Position numbers and translations under genes: made by a program. From assembly GCF_003351025.1 (NCBI RefSeq), contig NZ_QPCG01000009.1, forward strand, positions 124,001-188,000: a stretch of DNA of 64,000 nt. The letters run 5' to 3'. Positions 17,981 to 27,729 of the stretch are shown here, one piece after another. Numbering within the stretch: position 1 is the first letter of the stretch; every line of letters begins with the position of its first letter. The stretch is from Mucilaginibacter endophyticus (GTDB lineage: Bacteria; Bacteroidota; Bacteroidia; Sphingobacteriales; Sphingobacteriaceae). The notes beneath the pieces were generated by a model. The model saw only the letters and a list, made by a program, of their open reading frames with translations, was not told where the DNA came from and searched no databases.

Positions 17981-18011
17981 AAAGGGCTCTGCTTATTCAG
18001 CAGAGCCCTTT
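17981..18011 (-). terminator. Terminator of the M16 protease gene
   Basis: Perfect 12-bp arms (AAAGGGCTCTGC and its complement) with a seven-base loop, followed on the minus strand by a T-rich tract. It ends 17 bp after the M16 stop. It may also stop plus-strand transcription. Confidence 0.85.
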
Positions 18012-18027
18012 TTATCAATAACACAGC

Positions 18028-20889
18028 CTACTTCTTTTCAGGCATCAATATCAGTTTGATTAAATTTTTGCCGCTCAGGTATTTATTGGCGGCGTCTTTA
18101 GTGGTTTGTGGGGTTACCTGTTCAAGGCTGCTTACATGGGCCAGGATCTGATCCGGGTTTTCGCCATTTTGCGATGTAGCTGCAAGATAGCCGGCCCAGA
18201 AAACATTTTGTTTAAGCTGCTGCTGGGTTGAACGTGCTTCTTCGGCAACAAATTTCTGGATATCTGCCGGCAATGCACCGTTCTGTTTGATCTTGCCAAT
18301 TTCTTCCATGGTAGCGTTGATCAGCTTATCCACATTTTCGGGCGCACAACCAAAAGATATGGTAAAGGTATAACGGCCGCCAGGGATTTTACGGTAGCTT
18401 GCCCTTACCCCCGGCGCGTAAACACCGCTTTCCTGCTCGCGCAAACGCTCAATCAATTTAATGTTCAGGACTTCTTCCAGCGCGTCAACCTGGATATTGT
18501 TGGCGTCGTTATAATCATAATCGCCGCTGAATACCAGCTGTACTGTGCTTTTATCGCCAACGCCTTTACTTACAGTTTTGGTGATCACGCCTGCCGGAGG
18601 CTGGATATTCATATTTTTAAAGGTCTCCTTGCTATTGGTTGATGGCAGACCGCCAAGGTAATGTTCAAGGTATGGCTTAACTGTTTCTACATCAAAGTTA
18701 CCAACCAGTGTAAAGGTAAAACCGCTTGCATCGGCAAAGCGCTTTTTATAAAAATCATAAGCTTTATCAAGCGTAGCCGCGTTTAACCGTGGAATAGTAG
18801 TAACCATACCGCGGAAATTATAGTTGCTTAATACAGCCGATACAGTATCCTGGTAAACGCTTCCCGGATCGAGCCCGCGGGTACTCAATATCGACCTGGT
18901 TTGATCAATGTTGGCATCCCAGATATCTTTGTCTTTGCGCGGCTGGGTAAAGTACAGGTATATCAATTGCAGGGCGGTTTCAAAATCGGCAGGCGAGGCG
19001 CTTCCTGAAATGCCCTGTGCAAACTCGCTGATATACGGTGAAATACTGAGATTTTTACCAGCCAGTTTTTTATCAAGCATCCCCTGGTTAAATTGCGCTA
19101 TACCACTGCCGCTGATAATTGATGCAGCAAGATTTGCCGATGTAAATTCGTCGTCGCTGGCCAACGATGTACCACCAAGAGCATATCCGTTAATCAGGAT
19201 CTGATCATTACGATATTCAGTTGGTTTCAAAATTACTTTCAGACCGTTACCCAGGATAAGCGTAGTTGCACCAATAGCCTCGTCTGTGTCCTGCTTGGCA
19301 ACTTTAGTACCTTCAGGTATTTTGGCTAACAACGGCTCACTCGATACGTTGTCAATATACGCAGTAACATTCTGACCGCCGGTGGCAATCCAGTTCAGCA
19401 ATGTTTTATCATCGGGCAGGTTGGCCTTTTCTTTGTCCGGCGCTTGTACTATCACTACGCGATTCTGATCGCTGATAAATTTGCCGGCCATGGCATTCAT
19501 ATCCGACAAACTAACTTTATAGATATTGCCTATGTAGAAATTGTACTCATAATCGATGCCGGGGATAGCCTCACCGGTTAAAAAGTTGGCCTGGTATTCA
19601 CGCACAAAATTAACTGATGGCGTTTTATCTCTTTCGCGGTAAGCGTTACCTATGCCTACCAGCGCGTCTTGTTTGGCGCGTTCAAGCTCGGTTAGGGTGA
19701 AGCCAAATTTGCGGGCTCGTTCTGATTCGGCCACTACGGCTTTAACCGCTTTTTCAAGCTCGCCGGGTTTGGCAACAACCAATGAGGTATATGCATCCTG
19801 ATCGCCTATAAAATTGCCATAGTTGGTACGGCCATATAAAAAAGGCGGATTAGGCTTTTGTAACAACTCATTCAAACGCGCGTTCAGCATCTGGTTAAAG
19901 AGCTGTACCCTTACCTGCTGCATATAATCGCCGGTAGTTTTGGTAGGTGTACCCGGATGTTTAACAATGATCTGCGCTATGGTATAAGGATTCTCCGGAT
20001 CTGTTACAATTTTAACCGCGGTACCCGGAGTGGCAGGTACAGTATATTTTGTTCTTGGCTTTTCGGCAGCCGGATTTTTTAGCTGCGAAAAATTTTGCTT
20101 GATAAGCGCTTCAACACGTTTAGGGTCAAAATCACCAACAGCGATTACGGCCTGCAAATCGGGGCGGTACCAGTCCTGATAAAAAGCTTTGATGGTTTCA
20201 GGCTTAAAATTTTTCAGGATATCTTCCTTACCTATAGGCAAACGAAGCGCGTACCTTGAGTTATTAAGCAATACCGGTAATGTTTGCTGCTGCATACGTT
20301 CCTGCGCGTTTTTTCCACGAAGACGTTCTTCCTCCAAAACAACACCACGCTCTTTGTCAATTTCTGCCGGATCAAAGCTCACATAACCTGCCCAGTTAGC
20401 CAGTATGTTAAACCCTTTTTCAAACACAGCTACGGTATCTGTTGGTAAAGGCAACTGGAATACAGTTTCATTAAATGAGGTATAGGCATTTAAATCGGCT
20501 CCAAATTTCACGCCTGCTTTTTGCAGGTAGTCAACCATCTGATTTTTAGGAAAATCGCGTGTGCCATTAAAGGCCATGTGCTCGGTAAAGTGGGCTAAAC
20601 CCTGCTGATCGTCGTTTTCCAAAACAGAACCCGCCTTGTTGACCAAGTAAAGTTCGGCCCTGCTTTTTGGCTCGGCATTAGCACGGATATAGTAAGTTAA
20701 ACCATTTGGCAATTTGCCAATGATCACACTTTGATCAACCGGTAAAACATCGCTTTTTGGGGCAATTGCCGGAGCGCCGGGTTTATTTTTTGGAGATGGA
20801 ACAGGTTTCTTTTTAACCTGGGCAAAGGCACTGCCTGCCGAAAGAGTTAAAGCCAGCAACGCCAGCGGAACGTATTTGTTCAGGTTCAT
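18028..20889 (-). CDS. M16 family zinc metallopeptidase, exported
   Basis: 953-residue insulinase-type protease with a signal peptide (MNLNKYVPLALLALTLSAGSAFAQ). The inverted zinc motif HxxEH is in LAHFTEHMAFNG near residue 100, with the third ligand Glu further on in the EEERLRGKN region. Length and content show two tandem M16 halves (about 45-480 and 530-950). Only the first has the zinc motif; the second half is the usual inactive one. Such enzymes degrade peptides in the periplasm. It ends in a strong terminator and its start is about 70 bp from the DUF2059 gene stop on the same strand. Confidence 0.94.
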   Translation of the reverse strand: MNLNKYVPLALLALTLSAGSAFAQVKKKPVPSPKNKPGAPAIAPKSDVLPVDQSVIIGKLPNGLTYYIRANAEPKSRAELYLVNKAGSVLENDDQQGLAHFTEHMAFNGTRDFPKNQMVDYLQKAGVKFGADLNAYTSFNETVFQLPLPTDTVAVFEKGFNILANWAGYVSFDPAEIDKERGVVLEEERLRGKNAQERMQQQTLPVLLNNSRYALRLPIGKEDILKNFKPETIKAFYQDWYRPDLQAVIAVGDFDPKRVEALIKQNFSQLKNPAAEKPRTKYTVPATPGTAVKIVTDPENPYTIAQIIVKHPGTPTKTTGDYMQQVRVQLFNQMLNARLNELLQKPNPPFLYGRTNYGNFIGDQDAYTSLVVAKPGELEKAVKAVVAESERARKFGFTLTELERAKQDALVGIGNAYRERDKTPSVNFVREYQANFLTGEAIPGIDYEYNFYIGNIYKVSLSDMNAMAGKFISDQNRVVIVQAPDKEKANLPDDKTLLNWIATGGQNVTAYIDNVSSEPLLAKIPEGTKVAKQDTDEAIGATTLILGNGLKVILKPTEYRNDQILINGYALGGTSLASDDEFTSANLAASIISGSGIAQFNQGMLDKKLAGKNLSISPYISEFAQGISGSASPADFETALQLIYLYFTQPRKDKDIWDANIDQTRSILSTRGLDPGSVYQDTVSAVLSNYNFRGMVTTIPRLNAATLDKAYDFYKKRFADASGFTFTLVGNFDVETVKPYLEHYLGGLPSTNSKETFKNMNIQPPAGVITKTVSKGVGDKSTVQLVFSGDYDYNDANNIQVDALEEVLNIKLIERLREQESGVYAPGVRASYRKIPGGRYTFTISFGCAPENVDKLINATMEEIGKIKQNGALPADIQKFVAEEARSTQQQLKQNVFWAGYLAATSQNGENPDQILAHVSSLEQVTPQTTKDAANKYLSGKNLIKLILMPEKK

Positions 20890-20961
20890 TATAAAGTTTG
20901 AATAATCAGGGTACTAACATGCAAAACGAAAATCTTAGTTACAAAGTATGGTTCGGAAAAT

Positions 20962-21519
20962 TTAATGTTTTGAAGGAGTTTTTGAAGCAGGTTTCTTTGT
21001 AACCGGTAAAACTTGTTCTTTCACTACAGGCGGGTCTGTTTTTTGTGCGAACTCCTCCTGAATCATTTGTTGTAACTCTTCTTTATGCGCTTCTACAGCC
21101 TCCTGGCCAACCATCATTCCCTTTTGCATCAGTGAAGGTAATTTTTGGCCAACTTTTTGGCCAACAGGCGAATTATAAAAAGTTGTTATCTGTTTCAGTT
21201 CGTCCTCGGTAAATTCATTGGCATAAATAGCCATCATTTTATCCTTAAGTAAATCCCAGGTAAAATATTTATCCATAAAGGTTTTCATAACCTTTTTAAA
21301 ACCAGCTCTTTTATCCTCCGGTGCCTGATTAGCTAAAGCATCAATCTGATTAGTAACTATTGTTCCAAATTGTTTATCAATACCAAGCGCGAGCAACATT
21401 TGCTGGGCTGCTGCCAGGTGTGTAGGAGTTAAGGTTTGTTCTGTAGTTTGCGCTTTTAAGCTTGATGAAAAAAACAGAATTACACCGGCAAACGTGATAA
21501 GTTTAAGTTTCAGGTTCAT
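20962..21519 (-). CDS. DUF2059-family exported protein
   Basis: 185-residue protein with a signal peptide ending in SSSLKAQ. The body (LKDKMMAIYANEFTEDELKQITTFYNSPVGQKVGQKLPSLM) matches the DUF2059 pattern, a helical domain of unknown function. I chose ATG 21519 since the extra upstream codons of the longer frame sit inside the neighbouring gene. It begins two bases after the stop of the NagX-like gene, so the two are cotranscribed. The C-terminus is rich in Lys, Pro and Thr. Confidence 0.88.
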   Translation of the reverse strand: MNLKLKLITFAGVILFFSSSLKAQTTEQTLTPTHLAAAQQMLLALGIDKQFGTIVTNQIDALANQAPEDKRAGFKKVMKTFMDKYFTWDLLKDKMMAIYANEFTEDELKQITTFYNSPVGQKVGQKLPSLMQKGMMVGQEAVEAHKEELQQMIQEEFAQKTDPPVVKEQVLPVTKKPASKTPSKH

Positions 21520-21521
21520 AT

Positions 21522-22634
21522 CTAAATTTTTATAAAAATCTTTTTGATGTAGAATCCCCACATCACTAGCCATAAAATCAATACCGTAAACATAGCGCTT
21601 ACCAACGAAGCATTTACCGGCGAAAAATAAGGCGCGAAAAATGTTTGATAAATTGAATGGCCTCCAATTTTAATCATCCCCATATAATGCGGAATAAAAC
21701 CCGATAGCACATAAGCAGTAATGGCATTAACACCAAATACCACAAAGGGATAAGTAAATCTTTTATACCCCTGTATGTCTATCAACCAATAGCTTAAGGC
21801 CAGGCCAATAGTGGCAAGTCCGCCGGTATATAACACAAATGAGCTTGTCCACAAGGCTTTGTTTATCGGGAAAAACAAATCCCAAAACAAGCCTGCAACA
21901 ACTGCTATTACGCCATAAGCAAACATCCAGTTAGTTTTTACCTGGTCGTCGCGGTCTTTACGTTTAAGCCAGCTCCCCACACGTATCCCAAACAAAGCTG
22001 TAGCCACCGCGGGTATAGTTCCCAGCAAACCTTCCGGGTCCCAGGTATGTGATTCACGCCAGAGATGATCGGGAGTAAATACAAGCCTGTCTATCAAAGC
22101 TCCCATATTGGTTTCCGGTTCGAGATTGGCATAACCTACTCCCGGTACCGGGATGCAGGTCATGATAATGAAATAGCCAATAAGGGCAGCGGCAAAGATC
22201 CAGTCGCGTGTTTTTTGTGATGTTTTGAGATAAAGCACAGTGCTGATAAAGTACACCAAAGCAATACGGGGCAGCACACCCGGCAAGCGCAAATGAGCCA
22301 ATCCGCCATCGGGATGAAAGATCAATTGGGTTACCCATGGAATGAGTAGCAAAATTACAGTACGGCGCAACGCTTTCAAAATAAGCTTGCTGTGCGATAC
22401 GGTGGACTTTTTACTTTCCATAGCATATATAACCGATACGCCAACCATAAACAGAAAAAACGGAAAAACCAGATCGGTAGGTGTGCAACCATTCCATTTG
22501 GAGTGTTCAAGCGGGGCGTAGATATGCCCCCAATCGCCGGGATCATTAACGAGGATCATCATGGCGATGGTTGCCCCACGAAATACATCAAGAGATAGCA
22601 GGCGTTTGGTTTTTTCGGTTATGGTTGAGGTCAT
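21522..22634 (-). CDS. NagX/HGSNAT-like membrane acyltransferase (DUF5009 type)
   Basis: 370-residue membrane protein with about ten hydrophobic segments. Start LSLDVFRGATIAMMILVNDPGDW is the hallmark of the heparan-alpha-glucosaminide N-acetyltransferase-like family (also NagX in chitin-using bacteria). WNGCTPTDLVFPFFLFMVGVS completes the motif. The family moves an acetyl group to glucosamine across a membrane in the human case; in bacteria NagX is tied to GlcNAc uptake by association. The nagB gene is 180 bp upstream on the same strand, across a GC-rich repeat, which supports an amino-sugar role. Confidence 0.9.
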   Translation of the reverse strand: MTSTITEKTKRLLSLDVFRGATIAMMILVNDPGDWGHIYAPLEHSKWNGCTPTDLVFPFFLFMVGVSVIYAMESKKSTVSHSKLILKALRRTVILLLIPWVTQLIFHPDGGLAHLRLPGVLPRIALVYFISTVLYLKTSQKTRDWIFAAALIGYFIIMTCIPVPGVGYANLEPETNMGALIDRLVFTPDHLWRESHTWDPEGLLGTIPAVATALFGIRVGSWLKRKDRDDQVKTNWMFAYGVIAVVAGLFWDLFFPINKALWTSSFVLYTGGLATIGLALSYWLIDIQGYKRFTYPFVVFGVNAITAYVLSGFIPHYMGMIKIGGHSIYQTFFAPYFSPVNASLVSAMFTVLILWLVMWGFYIKKIFIKI

Positions 22635-22649
22635 AGGCTATTATTAGGA

Positions 22650-22756
22650 ATTCCCTCCCTCGGGAGGGGTGAGTTGGGATGCGAAGTGGCAGGGAGGGGT
22701 TATACACTTAGTCAGATCGTTGAAACCCCTCCCTACACCCTCCCGGGGGAGGGAAT
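22650..22756. repeat. Dispersed G/C-rich inverted repeat, family C copy 1
   Basis: Arms starting ATTCCCTCCC and ending GGGAGGGAAT, with one mismatch over 20 bp, plus inner GGGAGGGGTT / AACCCCTCCC arms. It sits between nagB and the NagX-like gene and may lower read-through. A similar unit with different words is at 63402. Confidence 0.8.
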
Positions 22757-22814
22757 CGCGCAAGCCTTCGCTATTATTTTTTTAACCGCCCGTGACAACA
22801 CGGGCGCTGGTTCA

Positions 22815-24734
22815 TTAAAACATATATCGCTTAAACGCTTCCATAGCCTCGTATTCGGCAAGGCCAAGGCGGTCGTAGCGTTGAGCGGTGTCGCGGGTAC
22901 GGTCTTCTGCCCTTACCCAGAACTCCCTTGCATCATCACCCGGGAATACAGGCCTGTCTTTTTGTGACTGGTGTTTAAAGATCGCGTTGCGTTTACGGAT
23001 CACCTCTTGAGGCGACAATGGTACGGCCATCTCTATCTCGTAGGTTTCAAACTCATGCCATGCGCCACGGTACATCCATAACCAGCAATCTTCTACCCAG
23101 GCCTCTTTACCTTTCAGCCTGTCCAATGCCGCTAAGATGATCTTGAAACACACCAGGTGGGTGCCGTTAGGATCAGCAAAATCGCCTGCCGCGAAGATCT
23201 GTTGTGGTTTTACTTTTTGAAGCAGTTCAATAGTCAGCTGGATATCTTCTTCGCCGACTGAGTTCTTTTTAATCTTGCCTGTTTCGTAAAACGGCAGGGC
23301 CATAAAGTGGATATGATCATCCTGTAAGCCTGCATATCTTGCACCTGAAATCGCTTCTGTTTTCCTGATGAAGCCTTTTACATTCCTGATCTCCTGTGTG
23401 TCGATCTGGTTAGGCTGCTTGGTTGGGAAAAAGGCGCGCATATCTTCGTATGATTTCTGAAGATGAGCGGTGTCTTCGCCTATGCTGTTGGTAAAATCAA
23501 TAGCAAATTCCATATACCTCAATACGTCATCGTCCCATACCGCGGTATTACCTGAAGTTTGGTAAGCTACGTGAACGTCGTGGCCCTGGTCTACCAAACG
23601 AATAAAGGTACCACCCATTGAAATCACGTCATCATCAGGGTGTGGAGAGAAAATGATTGAGCGTTTTTTAGCAGGTAATGCCCTTTCCGGCCTTTGCGAA
23701 TCATCAGCATCCTGTTTACCACCTGGCCAGCCGGTGATGGTATGCTGAATCTGGTTAAAGATATCGATATTAATATTGTATACCGGGCCCTGTTCTACCG
23801 CAAGCTGGGCCATACCGTGGTTGTTATAATCTTCTTCGGTTAGTTTCAGTACCGGTTTGTTGATTTCATTAGCAAGCCAGATCACCGCTTTCTTTTTCAA
23901 CTGGTTATCCCAAATACAATCTTTTACCAGCCATGGGGTATCAAACCTGGTTAATTCTGATGCAGCTGCCTCATCCAATACAAATTCTACATGTTCTGAC
24001 AGTTGCAGGTAAGTTGCAGGCACATCACCGGAGATTTCACCTTCTACTGCTTTTTTGATGATCGGAGCTTTTTTCTTGCTCCAGGCCATCAGGATGATTT
24101 CCCTTGCTTTGAAAATGGTACCGATACCCATTGTGATGGCTTTGGTTGGCACGTTGGCTTTACCACCGAAATCCCTTGAAGCGTCACTTCTGGTCAGATC
24201 ATCAAGAGTAACCATCCTGGTACCTGAGTTAGGCGCAGAACCCGGCTCGTTGAAACCGATGTGGCCGGTACGACCGATACCCAGGATCTGGAGATCTAAG
24301 CCACCCAACTCTTCAATTTGCTTTTCGTAAGCCAAACAGTAGCCGGCTACCGCGTCTTTATCCAGTGTACCATCAGGGATATGCACATTGGCTTTATCTA
24401 TATCAATATGGCTGAACAGGTTTTCGTACATGAACGTCACATAGCTTTGGGCAGCTGTGGGTTTCATCGGGTAGTACTCATCCAGGTTGAAAGTGATCAC
24501 ATTTTTAAAGCTCAAGCCTGCTTCTTTGTGCAACCTTACCAGTTCGGCATAAACTCCTATCGGGGTTACACCCGTGGCAAGTCCCAATACCGCATTTTTG
24601 CCTTTGGCTTGTTTTGAGCGGATCAGATCTGCTATCCGGTTCGCTACAGCCACTGAGGCTTCATGCTGGTTGCCGTACACGCTTACAGGTAACTTCTCGT
24701 AACGCGTCTCTTCCAATAAATTTAATCGTGCCAT
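22815..24734 (-). CDS. nagB: Glucosamine-6-phosphate deaminase fused to a PIG-L deacetylase-like domain
   Basis: 639-residue two-domain protein. Residues about 15-275 are NagB: substrate loop LATGVTPIGVYAEL, catalytic FNLDEYY, and GHIGFNEPGS. It converts GlcN-6-P to fructose-6-P plus ammonia. Residues about 365-600 are a LmbE/PIG-L-like domain with zinc motif FSPHPDDDVISMGG and further His in the DPNGTHLVCF segment, so it may remove acetyl groups. The fusion is known in Bacteroidota. A -7 box (TATATTTG, minus strand, 24773-24780) lies 39 bp upstream. It is divergent from anmK. Confidence 0.95.
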   Translation of the reverse strand: MARLNLLEETRYEKLPVSVYGNQHEASVAVANRIADLIRSKQAKGKNAVLGLATGVTPIGVYAELVRLHKEAGLSFKNVITFNLDEYYPMKPTAAQSYVTFMYENLFSHIDIDKANVHIPDGTLDKDAVAGYCLAYEKQIEELGGLDLQILGIGRTGHIGFNEPGSAPNSGTRMVTLDDLTRSDASRDFGGKANVPTKAITMGIGTIFKAREIILMAWSKKKAPIIKKAVEGEISGDVPATYLQLSEHVEFVLDEAAASELTRFDTPWLVKDCIWDNQLKKKAVIWLANEINKPVLKLTEEDYNNHGMAQLAVEQGPVYNINIDIFNQIQHTITGWPGGKQDADDSQRPERALPAKKRSIIFSPHPDDDVISMGGTFIRLVDQGHDVHVAYQTSGNTAVWDDDVLRYMEFAIDFTNSIGEDTAHLQKSYEDMRAFFPTKQPNQIDTQEIRNVKGFIRKTEAISGARYAGLQDDHIHFMALPFYETGKIKKNSVGEEDIQLTIELLQKVKPQQIFAAGDFADPNGTHLVCFKIILAALDRLKGKEAWVEDCWLWMYRGAWHEFETYEIEMAVPLSPQEVIRKRNAIFKHQSQKDRPVFPGDDAREFWVRAEDRTRDTAQRYDRLGLAEYEAMEAFKRYMF

Positions 24735-24849
24735 GAATTTTAGGAAATGTATTTGAGGTTAGTTGTTCAAAACAAATATATCAGATATTTACATAGCGCC
24801 ATTATTATTTTAACTTTTGCCGCTTGTATACAAATTGTAATTTAAGCCT

Positions 24850-26043
24850 ATGATACCCTTGAACCATAACCTGCAACAACTTTTCAACATCGCTCAAAAA
24901 CCATCGAAAATGGGCATTGGCCTTATGTCGGGTACTTCGTTGGATGGCCTTGATATTGCTTTGTGCAAATTCACCGGCCATGGTTTAAACACCAAATTTG
25001 AGTTACAGCAATTTATTACCATCCCCTACCCTGATGAGTTTAAGCAGGAAGTTCAGCAGGTATTTGCAAAGCGCAGTGCCGATCTTGAAAAGGTTACTTT
25101 GCTTAATGCTTACATCGGCAGCTATCATGCGGAGCTGATATTGCAAGCTCTTGAACAATGGCGTACCGATCCCAAAAACGTCGATTTCATCGCGAGTCAC
25201 GGCCAAACTATTTATCATGCCCCTGAACGCTTACATCTGCATAAAAACTATCCTAACACCACCCTGCAAATTGGCGACGGCGATCATATCGCTGTAAAAA
25301 CGGGGATATTAACCATCAGCGATTTCAGGCAGAAACATATTGCAGCCGGAGGCGAAGGCGCTCCGCTGGCTTTATACGGCGATGTTTTATTAGGCAATAA
25401 AACCGGCGAAAACCAAGTTTTGTTAAACATGGGCGGCATAGCCAATTTAACCTGGCTGCCCGGCGATGGCGATTTTAACCGCGTGCTCTGCACAGACATC
25501 GGCCCCGGAAATACGCTTATCGATGCTGCCTGTCGCAAATATTTCGATAAGCCTTATGATGAAAATTCGGCTATAGCTTACAGTGGCAATGTGAATGAAG
25601 GGTTGTTAACAGCGCTTCTCGCTCATCCATTTTTTAAAGAGAAAGCGCCTAAAACCACTGGACCAGAATTGTTTAATCTGGACATGGTTGCCGAAGCGCA
25701 ACAACAATCCGGCAGCGGGCAAATTACCAATGAAGATCTTGTTTGTACCTTAAGCGCTTTCACGGCGGCATCCATAGCAGGTTTTATCGAGAACAATATC
25801 TCTGGCGATCATATTCAAATTTTCACCAGCGGCGGCGGCGCAAGAAACCCTTTTGTTATTGGTGAATTAAAAAAACTGTTGCCCAGCGTTTTAATAGAGG
25901 ATAGCAGTTTGTTAGGTATTAATCCCGATGCTAAAGAAGCTATACTGTTTGCTTTGCTTGGAAATGAAGCTTTATGTGGTGAGCCAATCAGCATCGGAAC
26001 AAACCCGGCGGTGTTGATGGGTAAGTTTTGTTTTCCTATTTAA
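24850..26043 (+). CDS. anmK: Anhydro-N-acetylmuramic acid kinase
   Basis: 397-residue sugar kinase of the ASKHA fold that opens and phosphorylates 1,6-anhydroMurNAc during cell-wall recycling. The defining motif GIGLMSGTSLDGLDIALC is at residues about 22-40, with ASHGQTIYHAPE, LADFR-equivalent SDFRQKHIAAGGEGAPLALY, LNMGGIANLTWL, TDIGPGNTLIDA and FTSGGGARNPF following. All are in the expected order. I kept ATG 24850; MGIGLMS at 24910 would give a shorter N-terminus. Product MurNAc-6-P would need MurQ, which is not in the window. Next to nagB, the locus handles recycled amino sugars. Confidence 0.95.
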   Translation: MIPLNHNLQQLFNIAQKPSKMGIGLMSGTSLDGLDIALCKFTGHGLNTKFELQQFITIPYPDEFKQEVQQVFAKRSADLEKVTLLNAYIGSYHAELILQALEQWRTDPKNVDFIASHGQTIYHAPERLHLHKNYPNTTLQIGDGDHIAVKTGILTISDFRQKHIAAGGEGAPLALYGDVLLGNKTGENQVLLNMGGIANLTWLPGDGDFNRVLCTDIGPGNTLIDAACRKYFDKPYDENSAIAYSGNVNEGLLTALLAHPFFKEKAPKTTGPELFNLDMVAEAQQQSGSGQITNEDLVCTLSAFTAASIAGFIENNISGDHIQIFTSGGGARNPFVIGELKKLLPSVLIEDSSLLGINPDAKEAILFALLGNEALCGEPISIGTNPAVLMGKFCFPI

Positions 26044-26050
26044 ATAAAAA

Positions 26051-26204
26051 GGAGGCTCCATCCGGAGCCAAAACACAATTTATATTTTGGCTACAAACAT
26101 GGTACTCCTACGGAGTTATAAATATAGGTTTTAGACAACTCCATAGGAGTACCATGTTTATAGCTTGATTAAATCAAAATATTTCGGGCTCCATAGGTGC
26201 CTCC
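26051..26204. repeat. Nested inverted repeat, family D, after anmK
   Basis: Outer GGAGGCTCCAT.. pairs with GGTGCCTCC at the far end. The inner 23-base arms (26095-26117 and 26137-26159; AAACATGGTACTCC and complement) differ at one base. It lies between convergent genes and has several alternative foldings. Confidence 0.75.
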
Positions 26205-26235
26205 TATTTAATTTGATTCAACTATATAATTTAAA

Positions 26236-26622
26236 TCAGGCCTCATCAGCAGGCGGTTCCCAAAGCTCAATGCTATTTCCTTCCGGATCGAGGATATGTA
26301 CAAATTTGCCGTATTCACTTGCCGCAATTTCATCAAGGATGGTAACGCCATCTTTTTTGAGCTCAGCAACCAATCCCTCCAGGTCTTCAACAATATAGTT
26401 TATCATAAACTCCTTGGTTGAAGGGGCAAAATAAGTGGTAGTTTCCGGAAAGGGGTTCCAAACAGTGAGCGCGGTTTGATCGGGATCATCGTCTTTTCGC
26501 CATTGAAACATGGTTCCATAAGCACTGGTTTTAAAACCAAGCTTTTGGGCATACCATTCATTCAATTGTTTTGGATCTTTACTTTTAAAGAAGATACCTC
26601 CAATACCGGTTACTTTTTTCAT
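26236..26622 (-). CDS. VOC-superfamily (glyoxalase-like) protein
   Basis: 128-residue protein with two betaalphabetabetabeta units: IGGIFFKSKDPKQLNEWYAQKLGF at the start and INYIVEDLEGLVAELKKDGV in the middle, ending with VHILDPEGNSIELWEPP. The HILDPEGNxIELW tail is standard for this family. Metal ligands are not complete (first His replaced by a Gly/Phe region), so it may not be a true glyoxalase. Function is unknown. It is a single gene, convergent to anmK. Confidence 0.9.
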   Translation of the reverse strand: MKKVTGIGGIFFKSKDPKQLNEWYAQKLGFKTSAYGTMFQWRKDDDPDQTALTVWNPFPETTTYFAPSTKEFMINYIVEDLEGLVAELKKDGVTILDEIAASEYGKFVHILDPEGNSIELWEPPADEA

Positions 26623-26706
26623 GGTGGAAATTTGATTTTTAAGACTTAAATATACCTTTTAAATCAAGCCCAACAATAATTCCTAACCGTTTTTGAAAAC
26701 ATTATT

Positions 26707-27609
26707 TCAGCGGCCCATCTGCTGTTTTACAAAACGCCTAACCCGCTGTAACAGCGTCCCTTTACGATTGGCCAAAAAATGTTTGATAGCCTTATAGGCC
26801 TGTTCGTTTTCCTGCAGCACATCCGGAAATTGCGTTACCTGCTTGCGCGCCATTTGTACATGGTACATATCTTCGTTATTGGAATGCACACCGGTACCAT
26901 CGTGCCCTATATTTTGAATAAGCGACTGCGACGGGTTGAGCGTTAAGCCATTTTTTAAAAAGATAGAGGCATACCACCTGATAGCCCAGGAATTATTTTT
27001 ACCGGCCTTAAATTGCTCAATTTGTTTCCAGAAATTCATTTTACCTTCTATGGAAAAACGGGCTATTTTGAGGTTATCAAACTGGTCTATCAACTTATCA
27101 ACATCGGGTTCAAAGTTTTTCCAGGCACGTGCCCAGGTTGCCCAGCCCCAGCTGGTGGCTGCTCGGTAAAAGAAAGTTTCGGGCAGGGTTTTATCATACA
27201 GGTTGTACATATACGCGCCAATATGCATTACCTGTTCCTGGTTGGCGTACTTAGCCAACGCATCGTTAAAATACTGCAGGGTATAGGGCGATGATAACAG
27301 ATCATCTTCAAACACAATCACCTTACCATACTCATATACCAATTGCGTTACCCCACTAATAATGGACTCGGCCAAACCAAGGTTATGTTCACGCACGATA
27401 ACCTTTACCGACTTAAATCCGCTTACGTCATTCACCAGTTGCCTCACCTGTTCAACCTTTGGCCTATCGGCATCGGTTTTGGCCGCGTCACAAAAAATAT
27501 ACAGGCGCGATTCGTCGGCCAGTAAATTTTGTTGTAAATAACTGATAGTACGGCGGGTATGGTCGGGCCGGTTATAAACAAAAAGGGCTATCGGAGCAAT
27601 ATTTTGCAT
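26707..27609 (-). CDS. Glycosyltransferase family 2-like
   Basis: 300-residue cytoplasmic glycosyltransferase with a GT-A start: PIALFVYNRPDHTRRTISYL, then REHNLGLAESIISGV and the metal-binding acidic motif VIVFEDDLLSSP. W-rich ATSWGWATWARAWKNF follows and is typical of this subgroup. The donor and acceptor are not known. The hairpin at 27638 separates it from the OmpA gene upstream, so it may have its own promoter. It is a short distance from a polysaccharide cluster (33-37 kb) and could act with it. Confidence 0.88.
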   Translation of the reverse strand: MQNIAPIALFVYNRPDHTRRTISYLQQNLLADESRLYIFCDAAKTDADRPKVEQVRQLVNDVSGFKSVKVIVREHNLGLAESIISGVTQLVYEYGKVIVFEDDLLSSPYTLQYFNDALAKYANQEQVMHIGAYMYNLYDKTLPETFFYRAATSWGWATWARAWKNFEPDVDKLIDQFDNLKIARFSIEGKMNFWKQIEQFKAGKNNSWAIRWYASIFLKNGLTLNPSQSLIQNIGHDGTGVHSNNEDMYHVQMARKQVTQFPDVLQENEQAYKAIKHFLANRKGTLLQRVRRFVKQQMGR

Positions 27610-27637
27610 GGTTTGATTTCAGCAGACAGGGTATTGA

Positions 27638-27672
27638 AATTAAATGCCCCGCATATAGCAGGGCATCTAATT
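27638..27672 (-). terminator. Hairpin after the T9SS trio
   Basis: 15-bp arms (AATTAAATGCCCCGC and GCAGGGCATCTAATT) pair with two wobbles over a five-base loop. It lies about 60 bp after the OmpA stop on the minus strand and is followed by a weakly T-rich stretch. Confidence 0.55.
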
Positions 27673-27729
27673 GTAAAGACAAAATTATACTATAACCTCG
27701 CCATCGCCAACAAATAAAATAATTTGTTT

